36,682 nucleotides of DNA from Bacillota bacterium (GCA_014896355.1 JADBKO010000098.1:1-36682); one strand, 5' to 3'; shown: positions 28,261-36,082, counted from the stretch's first letter. Numbers and translations are program-made. The notes: generated by a model not told the origin, from the letters alone.

Positions 28261-31209
28261 TCACGGGTGGGCCGGCGGGCGAGGGTTGGCGCAAGCCGGT
28301 GCGCGGCGCCTGCGGCCGCGGTGGGCCTTGAAAACCTGCCGATCCGGGCGGAGGGACTCCCGGCCCGCCAGGCGCGCCAGCAGGCTGGAGCCCGCGGCGG
28401 CGGCGCCGACTCCGGCCCACTGGCTGAAAGAGAGCGGCGTGGTCTGGAAAAAGCGTTGCAGGGGCGGCCAATGCAGGACCGCTGCCAACCCGGCCGCAGA
28501 GCCCCCCAGCATCGCCAGGAAAAAGGCGTCCTTGCGCAGCCAGCGGCGCAGCGGCGGCCGGCCTTCGGCGCGCCAGTCCAGCGCCGACAGCAGCTGGGTG
28601 CCCACCAGGCTGGCCAGGGCCATGCTCTGGGCGGCCGCAGGGCTGGCGTCCATCCCCGACCGGTACAGCGCCAGCGTGGTGCCGCCCAAGAGTGCGCTGC
28701 GCAACCAATTCCGCGGGGTCATCTGAAAGTCCCCAACGCCTACCCGGGCCGGGGGCTGCAGGGCTTCCGCCGGTGGAGTGCGGGCCAGGGCGATGGCCGG
28801 CAGAGCGTCGGTAAACAGGTTGACCAGCAGCAGATGGATCGGCAGCAGCGGGGCGGGCCAGCCCAGCAATACTGCCCCGGTGACCGCCAGCAGTTCACCC
28901 AGATTGCCGGAGACCAGGTAGCCCAGGGAGCGATTGAGGTTATCCCGGATGAGGCGGCCCTCCTCCAGGGCGTGGACGATGGTGCTGAAGTTGTCGTCGG
29001 CCAACACCAGGGACGAGGCGGCCCGGCTCACATCGGTCCCCGCGCGGCCCATGGCGATGCCCACATCGGCGGCTTTCAGGGCCGGGGCGTCGTTGGCCCC
29101 GTCGCCGGTGAGCGCCAGGATGTATCCCGCCCGCTTCATGAGGCGCACGATACGCAGCTTGTGACGTGGCGTGGCGCGGGCCACCACATGCACGCGCTGC
29201 AGGCGCCGCAAGGCTGCGTCGTCGTCCAGGGCATCCAGCTCCGGGGCCAGAAGGGCCTCAGGATCAGCGCCTCCCGGAGCCAGCCGCAGCTCCCGGGCGA
29301 TGGCCACCGAGGTGGGAAGCTGGTCCCCCGTGATCATCAGGACTCGAACGCCGTTCCGGTGGCAGTGCTCCAGACTCTCCCGGGCCTCCGGGCGGGGCGG
29401 ATCTGCCAGCGCCACAAAGCCCGCCAGGCACAAGTTCGCCTCCAGCTGGGCGTCGCTGCCTGCGGCTGGGCCGTACGGATCTCCGCCACCGGCCAGCAGC
29501 AGGGCAGCGGAGAGCCCCGGGGCGCTCGACTCGCCACTTTGGCCCTGCCCGGACAGGGGGCGGAAGCCGGCGGCCAGCACGCGCAGGCCTTGGCTCGCCA
29601 CCTCGTCCACATACCGTAAGAGCGCCTGGCGCTGGCTGTCTGTCAGCAGGCGGGGAGCCTCCCCGTCCCAGTACGAAGTGGAAAGGCCTACGATCACATC
29701 AGGGGCGCCTTTGCACAGGAGGATCTGTTCGGTTGTTGCTTGCGCCGGCCGTGGGCTGAGCTGCACCACCACGGACATCCGGCTCCGCATCGAGTCGAAG
29801 GGGATTTCTGCCCGCCGCGAAAACAGGGTGCGCAGGCGCTCCACGTCCAGCCCCTCTTGGCGGGCGTGTTCCACCAACGCCTGCTCCGTGGGGTCCGGGT
29901 CGGCGGGCGCGTTATTGCAGAGGGCGGCGATGATGGTCGTCAGGCGCCGGGCTCCGGTCTGGGCCGCAAAGCCGGGGAGAGGGGGATTGCCGCCCGAGCC
30001 GGCGTCTTCCGCGCCGGGGCCGGTACCTTGTGCCTGTCCCCGGTCTGGCTCGGGAGGGAGGATTTCCTGTGCCGGCAGCACGGCCCGCACCTTCATCCGG
30101 TTGATGGTGAGGGTGCCGGTCTTGTCACTGCAAAGAAGATTGGCGCGCCCCAACGTCTCCACGGCGCCCAGATGCTGGACTACAGCCTGCCTGCGCACCA
30201 GCCGCTGGACACCCATGGAGAGCCCGACGGTGATGATGGCCGGCAGCCCCTCCGGAACCGCAGCCACAGCCATGCTCAAGCCCGTCATCACCATCAGCAG
30301 CAGCGGCTGCCGCCGCAGGACGCCCAGGAGGAACACCACGCCGCCCGCCAGCAGCGACAGCCGCAAAAGCCGGTGGCCCAGGCGGAGCAGCTGTTCCTGA
30401 AGCGGCGTGTACTGCTGGCGGGCCTGCCGCACCGCCTTCCATACCGAACCCATTTCCGTATGGGCGCCCGTGGCCACCACGAGGGCCCGGGCCCGGCCCC
30501 GCACCACGGCAGAGCCGGCGTAGACCATATTGATCCGCTCAGCCAGGGGCGTCCCCGGCGGGAGCCCGGCCTGCAGGGCAGCGCCGGACCCTTTGGCCAC
30601 AGGCAGAGACTCCCCTGTCAGGCTGGACTCGTCGGTCTGCAGGTCGACGGCTTCCAGTAGGCGGGCGTCGGCAGGGACTTGTTCGCCAGCCTGGAGAAGA
30701 AGGATGTCTCCCGGCACCAGTTGGCTGGGATCGATCTGCCTGCGTTCCCCCGCGCGTACCACCCGCACCTGCGGGCGGCTGCGCTGGCGCAAGGCCCGCA
30801 GCAGGCGCTGTGCCTTCAGCTCCTGGGTGGTGGCCAGCGCCGCGTTGACGGCCAGGATGGCGCCGATGGCCGCCGCGTCTGTGAAATTGCCCAGGCAGGC
30901 CAGGACTCCCGCTGCGCCCAGTAATGCCAACACCGTGAAGTCCTTGAACTGGGCGGCCAGCAGGGACCAGGCGGAAGGTTCCGGGCTGGACGGCAAGCCT
31001 CCGTCGCCGTAGTGGGCCCAGGCCGCCCGCGCCTGGGCCAAGGAGAGCCCACGTTCTGCGGATACCCCCAACTCCTCCAGGCACCTCGCCAACGGCAGGG
31101 CATGCCAGGGCAACGCAGGCGGGGGAGCGGCGCGGCGCGAGGACAGTGCGCCGGAGCGGGCCTCTGGCCTGGCGGCGGAGCTGGACCGGACGGGAGGGCG
31201 CACGGGCAC
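28261..31209 (-). CDS. P-type cation ATPase, catalytic C-terminal half of a giant ATPase
   Basis: 982 aa from GTG 31209, but the frame is open further upstream and reads family-like sequence to about 31396 (AAGRISSHAAAAAWNYAGLAQ, split here from the following residues), so this is probably not a separate gene. Visible: the N-terminal cation ATPase region (LSLAQARAAWAHYG), TGES in DESSLTGESLPVAKG, M4 AAVPEGLPAI, phosphorylation site CSDKTGTLTINRMKV, hinge GDGANDAPALKAADVGIAMG, M5 SGNLGELLAV and M6 LLLVNLFTDALPAIALA. PEGLP, NxxE and NxxTD match the Ca2+ sites of SERCA-type P2A pumps rather than the CPC of Cu/Zn pumps, so Ca2+ or Mn2+ is a reasonable guess. Two Gly/Pro-rich insertions lie in the cytoplasmic domains (near 29470-29560 and 29960-30060). 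The stop is 9 bp from the convergent PacL-like gene. Confidence 0.88.
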   Translation of the reverse strand: MPVRPPVRSSSAARPEARSGALSSRRAAPPPALPWHALPLARCLEELGVSAERGLSLAQARAAWAHYGDGGLPSSPEPSAWSLLAAQFKDFTVLALLGAAGVLACLGNFTDAAAIGAILAVNAALATTQELKAQRLLRALRQRSRPQVRVVRAGERRQIDPSQLVPGDILLLQAGEQVPADARLLEAVDLQTDESSLTGESLPVAKGSGAALQAGLPPGTPLAERINMVYAGSAVVRGRARALVVATGAHTEMGSVWKAVRQARQQYTPLQEQLLRLGHRLLRLSLLAGGVVFLLGVLRRQPLLLMVMTGLSMAVAAVPEGLPAIITVGLSMGVQRLVRRQAVVQHLGAVETLGRANLLCSDKTGTLTINRMKVRAVLPAQEILPPEPDRGQAQGTGPGAEDAGSGGNPPLPGFAAQTGARRLTTIIAALCNNAPADPDPTEQALVEHARQEGLDVERLRTLFSRRAEIPFDSMRSRMSVVVQLSPRPAQATTEQILLCKGAPDVIVGLSTSYWDGEAPRLLTDSQRQALLRYVDEVASQGLRVLAAGFRPLSGQGQSGESSAPGLSAALLLAGGGDPYGPAAGSDAQLEANLCLAGFVALADPPRPEARESLEHCHRNGVRVLMITGDQLPTSVAIARELRLAPGGADPEALLAPELDALDDDAALRRLQRVHVVARATPRHKLRIVRLMKRAGYILALTGDGANDAPALKAADVGIAMGRAGTDVSRAASSLVLADDNFSTIVHALEEGRLIRDNLNRSLGYLVSGNLGELLAVTGAVLLGWPAPLLPIHLLLVNLFTDALPAIALARTPPAEALQPPARVGVGDFQMTPRNWLRSALLGGTTLALYRSGMDASPAAAQSMALASLVGTQLLSALDWRAEGRPPLRRWLRKDAFFLAMLGGSAAGLAAVLHWPPLQRFFQTTPLSFSQWAGVGAAAAGSSLLARLAGRESLRPDRQVFKAHRGRRRRAPACANPRPPAHP

Positions 31210-34115
31210 GTCCGCATAAAGCGGCGGCCGGGTTGCCCGGCGCTGCGCCCCCGGGCCCGATGGCAGGGGACGCAGACGCAGGGCACTGCCCGGAGCCGGG
31301 GGCGGTCCCAGGAGGCGGGCGGCGTTGGCAGACTGCGCCAGGCCCGCGTAGTTCCAGGCAGCGGCCGCTGCGTGAGACGAAATCCTTCCGGCTGCGGGGG
31401 AATGTGCTGCATGCAGGGTCCTGGGTGCTGGAAGGGAACTGGTTTTGCGGGTGCGATCATCGGGCAGCGTGGATCTATACCACTGGCAGCCACCGCTCTA
31501 TAGCGAATAACCCTCTCAGTGGCGGCCGTCGCAGGAATCCCGCCCCCGGCGGCAGGAGCACCCGGCGCGCCTGGACTGGGCCATGCGCCACCAGCGGCGC
31601 TGGAGTGTCCTGGCCCTGGCCAGGGCAGCCGCCGCCGGGCCGTGTCCAAAGCCGTGCCTCGGGCCGCGTGGGGGAAGGCAGGACCTCCCCGGGGAAGGGA
31701 GGCGTCCCCGCTGGACGCACCGGGCCTGGCCGGCCCTGCAGGCGTGGCGCGCGCAAGCCCGGGCCATTGGGCGTCCCGGCGCGGCATGCCGCGCCACACC
31801 GCCTCCCAGCGTGCCCGGGGAGAACCGGCATCCCAGACCTGGACCCCGGGCCCCAGTTCCCTGGCCAGCCGCCGGGCCCCTTCCTGCTCGGTCTGGGGGT
31901 AGAGCACCACGATCTCGGGCACTCCATACTGCCGCAGTCTACGGATGAGAGCCTTCCCGCCCGGGGTCACGGGGTCATGGAAACCCAGCACTCCAACCAC
32001 GACCGCCCCTTTTGATCCATCCTCTGCGCCGCCGGTGGATGGCCCCTTCACGGCCAGAAACCAGAGCTGGGTGGCGGCTTTCAGCTGCCCTGTCGCCTGT
32101 TTGCGGGCCTCCCGAACCGCCCGGCCGCCCACGTGGCGGGCGATGTAAGGTTCCGTGCCCAGCCAGGCCCGCATGCGGCCGCAGCCGGTGCCATCGCCAA
32201 CGCCTGCGCCTGTCACCCAGCCGGAGACCCCCTCAGAGGCCGGGTCGCTCAGGGCAGCGGCGTCAACCTGGCAGATCCAGGTCGGCTGGCCCTGGCCCGC
32301 GTCTGCGCCCCACACCTCGCGGCATGCCAGGGGATGGTTTCTTCCGCGCAACAAGGACCACGCCAAAGCCCGAATCCGGACCTCGTCCCATCTCCGGCCG
32401 CCGCCCCGGCCGCCCCCACCTCCTGTCGAGTCTGGCGGGACGGTGCCGCTGCCGGCGGCCAACGGGACCACGCCTGTCAGACGGAAGCGACCCTCTGTCA
32501 CCAGCCCCGGGCCTGCCACTACGGCACGGCGCACCTCCCCTGCCTGGGCCAGGTCCTGGGGCGCGCGTATATAGACCCCTCTGCGCTCCAGGGCCACCAT
32601 GCCGGCCTGCAGCGCGGCCTGCCGCCCCAGCAGTGCCAGACGGGGATCGCCCATGGAAAGCACAGCCAGGGTGGCAGGCAGGCTGCGCGTGGCCACAAAC
32701 GTGGCGGCTGCCCCGGCCAGGGCCAGGACACTCCAGCGCTGCCGGTAGGTGGCGATGGCCCAGTCCAGGCGCGCCGGGTGCTCCTGCCGCCGGGGCGGGA
32801 TTCCCTGCGACGGGCCGCCACTGAGAGGGCTGCCTTCGCTATAGAGCGGTGGCTGCCAGTGGTATAGATCCACGCTGCCCGATGATCGCACCCGCAAAAC
32901 CAGTTCCCCTTCCAGCACCCAGGACCCTGCATGCAGCACATTCCCCGGCTCCGCCCTGCGCGGTCCGATGAGCCCGCTGTACCAGGCGTCCAGGACATGG
33001 GCAGCTCCGCTTTCCACCTCCCCGTCGGCGGGCACCGTCTCGCCCCCGGCCACCCGTATCCGTTGGCCCGGCCTCAGGGCCCTGCGCCCGACGGTTTGCT
33101 GCCGGCCTGCCTGTGCCGTTCCACCCGGCCCCGGCGCCGGTTCTGCCGCCTCGGCCGCGCCCGCCCCCGCAGGCTTCCCGGCGCGGACGGCTTCCTGGAC
33201 CGTCTCCGCCGCTGTTTGAACGGTTTCCCAAAGTGGGGCCACGGACCCGCCCTCCTCCAGGGCCTCCTCCGCCGCTTCTGCGGGGCCTTTCAGAATGGCC
33301 GCCGCCCCTCCGCCTTCTTTGTCTCCTTCACCGTCCCTCCCTTCCTTTTCCAGCAAAGCCGCCACGGCGGGCAAAATCACCCGGGCGCTGCCAGGCAACG
33401 CTTGCTCCACCAGGGCCTCGCCGGCGGCTTCTGCGGCCATGGCTGCCAGCTGGCCTCCGTAGCGGTGCATGTTGGTGGCCAGAGTGTGACCCAGGCTGGG
33501 ATGATTTCCCCGCACGACCGAAAGGGCCAGGGAAAAGTCCGTCAGAACACGGTCCGTGTTGTCGGCGCCCAATACGCCACGGAGGCGGTTGGTCACGGGC
33601 GGATAACCCGCCGCGATGGACACGGCAGACGAAGCCAGAAAAAGGCCGAAGGATGCGGCCAGAGTAGGGGGGCGTCTCAGCAGGGCCCGCAGGGCAAAAA
33701 GCCCCCACAAGACCGCCAACACCACAATGCTGGTGGAGCTCTCCTGGATCACCGGCACGCCTGCCCTGGGCGGCGGAGCAGGGGTGTGCGGCCCAGCTGC
33801 CACCGCCGCCAACGGCCGCGGGGGCGCCTTTGCGGGTGGCCCGGCCGGCGCCAGCCCGGCCGGCGCCACCGCCGCCTGTTGCACGGAAACGAGCTGCCGC
33901 AAAGCCCGCATCCAGTCTGTGCAGCCGGGAGTATACAGGACCAGGACTCGTCCGGTGACGGGGTTGGCCACCGCCCGCAGGACGCCCGGCACCCCGGCCA
34001 GGCCCTGGGTGATGGAGCGGACCAAGGCGGGATTGCGCCGCAGCCCAGGCACAGCCAATCGTGCCCGGCCGGGAATCTGGTGAACCACACGGATGGCGAG
34101 ACGGGTGGCGAGCAT
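30816..34115 (-). CDS. N-terminal half of the giant P-type ATPase (degenerate ATPase-like), broken by a rearrangement
   Basis: The frame is open for 1099 codons from ATG 34115, but only the part from 34115 to about 31634 looks like real protein. It starts with an HMA-like ferredoxin-fold domain without CxxC (HQIPGRARLAVPGL, GVLRAVANPVTGRVLVLY), then membrane spans, an actuator-like domain (GQRIRVAGGETVPADGEVES, VLHAGSWVLEGELVL) and a HAD-like domain. The phosphorylation motif is replaced by AGPGLVTEGRF with no Asp, so this half is not catalytic. The layout resembles mycobacterial CtpH/CtpI. From 31633 down the frame runs into an inverted copy of 32703-32946 and then reads out of phase with the downstream half. 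AGGAGG lies 14 bases before the ATG, a long spacing. Confidence 0.72.
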   Translation of the reverse strand: MLATRLAIRVVHQIPGRARLAVPGLRRNPALVRSITQGLAGVPGVLRAVANPVTGRVLVLYTPGCTDWMRALRQLVSVQQAAVAPAGLAPAGPPAKAPPRPLAAVAAGPHTPAPPPRAGVPVIQESSTSIVVLAVLWGLFALRALLRRPPTLAASFGLFLASSAVSIAAGYPPVTNRLRGVLGADNTDRVLTDFSLALSVVRGNHPSLGHTLATNMHRYGGQLAAMAAEAAGEALVEQALPGSARVILPAVAALLEKEGRDGEGDKEGGGAAAILKGPAEAAEEALEEGGSVAPLWETVQTAAETVQEAVRAGKPAGAGAAEAAEPAPGPGGTAQAGRQQTVGRRALRPGQRIRVAGGETVPADGEVESGAAHVLDAWYSGLIGPRRAEPGNVLHAGSWVLEGELVLRVRSSGSVDLYHWQPPLYSEGSPLSGGPSQGIPPRRQEHPARLDWAIATYRQRWSVLALAGAAATFVATRSLPATLAVLSMGDPRLALLGRQAALQAGMVALERRGVYIRAPQDLAQAGEVRRAVVAGPGLVTEGRFRLTGVVPLAAGSGTVPPDSTGGGGGRGGGRRWDEVRIRALAWSLLRGRNHPLACREVWGADAGQGQPTWICQVDAAALSDPASEGVSGWVTGAGVGDGTGCGRMRAWLGTEPYIARHVGGRAVREARKQATGQLKAATQLWFLAVKGPSTGGAEDGSKGAVVVGVLGFHDPVTPGGKALIRRLRQYGVPEIVVLYPQTEQEGARRLARELGPGVQVWDAGSPRARWEAVWRGMPRRDAQWPGLARATPAGPARPGASSGDASLPRGGPAFPHAARGTALDTARRRLPWPGPGHSSAAGGAWPSPGAPGAPAAGGGIPATAATERVIRYRAVAASGIDPRCPMIAPAKPVPFQHPGPCMQHIPPQPEGFRLTQRPLPGTTRAWRSLPTPPASWDRPRLRAVPCVCVPCHRARGRSAGQPGRRFMRTCPCALPSGPAPPPGQRPAPAHCPRAAPLPRLRCPGMPCRWRGAWRSWGYPQNVGSPWPRRGRPGPTTATEACRPARNLPPGPCWPPSSRTSRCWHYWAQRESWPAWAISQTRRPSAPSWPSTRRWPPPRS
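31397..31633 (+). repeat. Inverted repeat, left copy, inside the ATPase gene
   Basis: On the plus strand this reads as the ATPase sense sequence that belongs at 32946-32703. About 110 bases (31397-31507) are almost identical, differing by one missing G near 31433. The rest matches with scattered one- to three-base indels, mostly in G/C runs. It replaces the part of the gene that should encode the end of the N-terminal HAD-like domain and following spans. Confidence 0.85.
32703..32946 (-). repeat. Inverted repeat, right copy, in the ATPase reading frame
   Basis: This copy is in the natural orientation and frame of the ATPase (GNVLHAGSWVLEGELVLRVR to LALAGAAA) and is the likely source. The two copies are separated by 1069 bp of normally oriented ATPase sequence. 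Confidence 0.85.
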
Positions 34116-34258
34116 CGGACGAGCTTGATCCTCCTGCGGGAAAAACTGTGCTGGGCTGGCCAGAACCCCGCAGCTTCATGAGATCCAGGGCTCTTTCAGG
34201 CAGGCAGCAGTGCCCTGACGGTGGACGGTGGTTCCAGGGGCCGGTGGGGACGGCGCCC

Positions 34259-34289
34259 GTCAGACAGAATTACCAGTCAGACAGAATTA
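34259..34289. repeat. 14-bp direct repeat, period 17
   Basis: GTCAGACAGAATTA occurs twice, separated by CCA. It is among the few A/T-richer stretches upstream of the divergent ATPase and PacL-like genes, so binding by a regulator is possible. Confidence 0.6.
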
Positions 34290-34336
34290 GAATGGGTGCC
34301 ACGGGGGGAACCTATACCCGCGGAGCGCCGAAGCAA

Positions 34337-34372
34337 AAGCCGTTGCCAAGGCCGTTGCCAAAGCCGTTGCCT
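34337..34372. repeat. Three tandem 12-bp repeats
   Basis: AAGCCGTTGCCA, AGGCCGTTGCCA and AAGCCGTTGCCT follow each other without gaps, ending 28 bases before the ATG at 34400. They form the 5' leader region of that gene. Confidence 0.7.
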
Positions 34373-34399
34373 TAATAAGTGGAAAGGAGCGCACCCTGT

Positions 34400-34714
34400 A
34401 TGTGGGATCCGTCGGAATCCGTCGCAGAGCGCATATTGCCGCTGCCATGGTACGCCCTGGCCGGGATCGGCCTGCTGGGATTCGCCGTGACTCCCGGGGG
34501 CCGCAAAAGGCTGCGGAGCGCCGGCGTAAAGGTGACGGCGGCGGCCATGGGGGTGGCGGACATGTTTCGCCGTTCTACCCGGTCCCTAGGGTCGGAGGTG
34601 AACGGTTTCCTGGACGAAGCCAGGCGGGAAAGCCAGAGGATGCGGCAAAACAAACAAATCCATGGGGACGTGGCTGCGGCCGCGGTGGATGAGCCGCCGC
34701 CGGAAGAAAGCTGA
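34400..34714 (+). CDS. Small single-span membrane protein, PacL/DUF1490- or DUF5132-like (paralog 2)
   Basis: 104 aa from ATG 34400, with AAAGGAG about 10 bases upstream. Like the protein at 27842 it begins MWD, has one membrane span (WYALAGIGLLGFAV), then TPGGRKRLRS, an amphipathic helix starting VKVTAAAMGVAD, and VNGFLDEARRES, ending in an acidic DEPPPEES. The aligned signature shared by the two is TPxGR, VKxTA and the Val..Phe..EAR block. It is divergent from the ATPase N-terminal half, so the two paralogs bracket the pump gene. A scaffold or chaperone role for the pump is inferred from this context and from mycobacterial PacL proteins. Confidence 0.72.
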   Translation: MWDPSESVAERILPLPWYALAGIGLLGFAVTPGGRKRLRSAGVKVTAAAMGVADMFRRSTRSLGSEVNGFLDEARRESQRMRQNKQIHGDVAAAAVDEPPPEES

Positions 34715-34738
34715 AGCCGCCCTTCCGGGCCGGGCCAC

Positions 34739-34797
34739 GGGCGCCGACATGAGGCCGGCGGCGCCCGCAGCACCTGGGAACGGAAGGGAAGCGTTCC
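34739..34797. terminator. Pair of hairpins between convergent genes
   Basis: GGGCGCC/GGCGCCC (34739-34745 and 34760-34766) and GGAACG/CGTTCC (34777-34782 and 34792-34797) lie between the PacL-like gene and the convergent barrel-like gene. There is no T-tract on either strand. Termination is suggested by position. Confidence 0.4.
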
Positions 34798-34816
34798 AAT
34801 GCCTACTATCCGGCGT

Positions 34817-35650
34817 TTACTCCTTGTTTGCTTTCGGCTCCAGCGCCGTGGTGATCCCCACGTACACCGTGGTGCCGCTGAGCATCTGGGTGGGGCCGCC
34901 CTTCACGCTACGGTCGGAGGTAAACCAGTCCCCCAGGCCCCAGGTGGCGTGGTAGGTCGCACCCGCGCTGAGATAGAAATTCGGCATGACTTGGTACGAT
35001 GCCTCGACCCCCGGGCTCAGGGACAGGATCCAGTGCATGAGGTTGATCTCGCTGGGCTGCACGTCATTCCAACTTACGGGCGTCTTGTCCGACGATGCAA
35101 CACGCAGCGTTGCAATGCCGATTCCGAGGCTGGAGCCAACCGACACCAGGAACGAAGGGCTGGCCGCCACGCTGTAGCGGAAAAGCGGGCCGAAGGACAC
35201 CTGGGTCAATTCTGCGTAGTAATCCTTCGATTTATCGGGCAGGGTGGACACGGTATCCGCACTGAGCCCGAACTGGAACCCGGATTTCCCACCGAACAGG
35301 GACTGGCTGCCCACAGCCACCAGGGTTTTACCGAACTTACTGATGCTCTTGCCGCTGGGCACCAAAGCCACGAGCTCATCGGACAGGCCCTGAGTGTCGC
35401 CGAAAAACGCTCCGATGTGCGTGGACGACGCGCCCGTGAACCCGGCAGCAAAGTTATCTGAGGCCAAGTCTGTGCTGGGCGCTCCGGCGGTTCCGGAATC
35501 GGCCCGGGCCATCGGGATGGCTGCCAGGGTCAACACCATCAAAGCGGCCAGGGACAGCCACAGCCCTCGACGCCATCGGCCCGCCGCCCGGCGGGGTCGG
35601 TTACCGCAACTCGCTGCAATGGAAGTGTCCTCCAAACGATGTAGAAGCAT
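34817..35650 (-). CDS. Secreted beta-rich protein, possible outer-membrane beta-barrel
   Basis: 277 aa from ATG 35650, with AAGGAGG seven bases upstream. A long Arg-rich N-terminus precedes the signal sequence (LWLSLAALMVLTLAAIPMARA). The mature protein shows alternating strands with aromatic or Gly ends, as in small outer-membrane barrels: FGPLFRYSVAASPSFLVSVG, SLSPGVEASYQVMPNFYLSA, TVYVGITTALEP. PNFYLSAGATYH resembles the adjacent strand-turn pattern of outer_membrane_beta-barrel families. The C-terminus lacks the terminal Phe. If it is a true outer-membrane protein, the host has two membranes, as in Limnochordia or Negativicutes. An S-layer-associated or otherwise secreted protein is the alternative. 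It is divergent from the pilin gene. Confidence 0.65.
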   Translation of the reverse strand: MLLHRLEDTSIAASCGNRPRRAAGRWRRGLWLSLAALMVLTLAAIPMARADSGTAGAPSTDLASDNFAAGFTGASSTHIGAFFGDTQGLSDELVALVPSGKSISKFGKTLVAVGSQSLFGGKSGFQFGLSADTVSTLPDKSKDYYAELTQVSFGPLFRYSVAASPSFLVSVGSSLGIGIATLRVASSDKTPVSWNDVQPSEINLMHWILSLSPGVEASYQVMPNFYLSAGATYHATWGLGDWFTSDRSVKGGPTQMLSGTTVYVGITTALEPKANKE

Positions 35651-35925
35651 CTGCCTTCCTCCTTAAGGGCGATTCACTTAAGTAGACCCCCCAAAAAGGA
35701 CGTTCATCGCGCCGGGGCATTATTTTTTTGTGCTTGCTTCCCTTCTTGCCCAGCCAGCAGGGGCAGTTCCGCCGCGGGCCCCTCGCCACCAAGGCCGCGG
35801 GGGCGTCACAGCGGCGGGACCTCCCCGCAGGCCCTCCCAGGCAGGCGATCTGGTTTCCGCAACCCGCCTGCAGGGGACAGAGGCGGATCTTCGCGCGGAT
35901 GCATAAAAGGTGTTTCCTCTGGTTG

Positions 35926-35954
35926 GCAGGAAATCTGTAAAGGGTGTCGAAAAT
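35926..35954 (+). promoter_or_regulatory. Sigma-H-type promoter of the pilin gene
   Basis: GCAGGAAAT (35926-35934) fits RnAGGAwww perfectly. GTCGAAAAT (35946-35954) fits RnnGAATww with one mismatch. The spacer is 11 bp, as expected for Firmicute sigma-H. Transcription would start near 35961, about 120 bases before the pilin start. Confidence 0.65.
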
Positions 35955-35970
35955 ATCGGCATCCATGCCA

Positions 35971-36057
35971 GGCTTTGGTGGAGGCCTGCGGGGCCTGCGC
36001 TGCGGGGCCGGCGTCGTCCGGCGGGCCGAGAGCGTCCGGGCGCCATCTGCCAAAGCC
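35971..36057 (+). other. Folded leader of the pilin mRNA
   Basis: GGCTTTGG (35971-35978) and CCAAAGCC (36050-36057) are perfect complements and enclose a very GC-rich arm. The structure ends about ten bases before the AGGAGG ribosome site. It may control access to the site or stabilise the message. Confidence 0.4.
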
Positions 36058-36082
36058 AGTCCAAAAAAGGAGGGGGTTTCTC

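Larger units (their letters stand above)
34116..34399. other. Divergent intergenic region with two short tandem repeats
   Basis: It lies between the ATPase start and the second PacL-like gene. It holds a 14-bp repeat, GTCAGACAGAATTA, at 34259-34272 and 34276-34289 (period 17), and a threefold 12-bp repeat at 34337-34372. I cannot assign a clear -35/-10 pair to either gene. Confidence 0.5.
35651..36082. other. 432-bp divergent region upstream of the barrel-like gene and the pilin gene
   Basis: It holds the ribosome site of the minus-strand gene with two small palindromes (CCTTAAGG and ACTTAAGT), a T-run at 35722-35730, GC-rich nested stems at 35769-35817 (CCGCCGC/GCGGCGG outside GCCCC/GGGGC), a hairpin at 35841-35871 (GCAGGCG/CGCCTGC), the sigma-H-like promoter and the pilin leader. 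No gene is seen, and I cannot match the folds to a known riboswitch class. Confidence 0.45.

Noticed and set aside
28249-29619. A 456-codon plus-strand frame over the ATPase
   Set aside because: It is antisense to the catalytic half, which has all P-type motifs. The frame has no domain of its own.
31397-32946. A phase-variable invertible switch formed by the inverted repeats
   Set aside because: The segment between the repeats is in the normal coding orientation, there is no recombinase nearby, and inverting it would only destroy the gene. A duplication or chimera is simpler.
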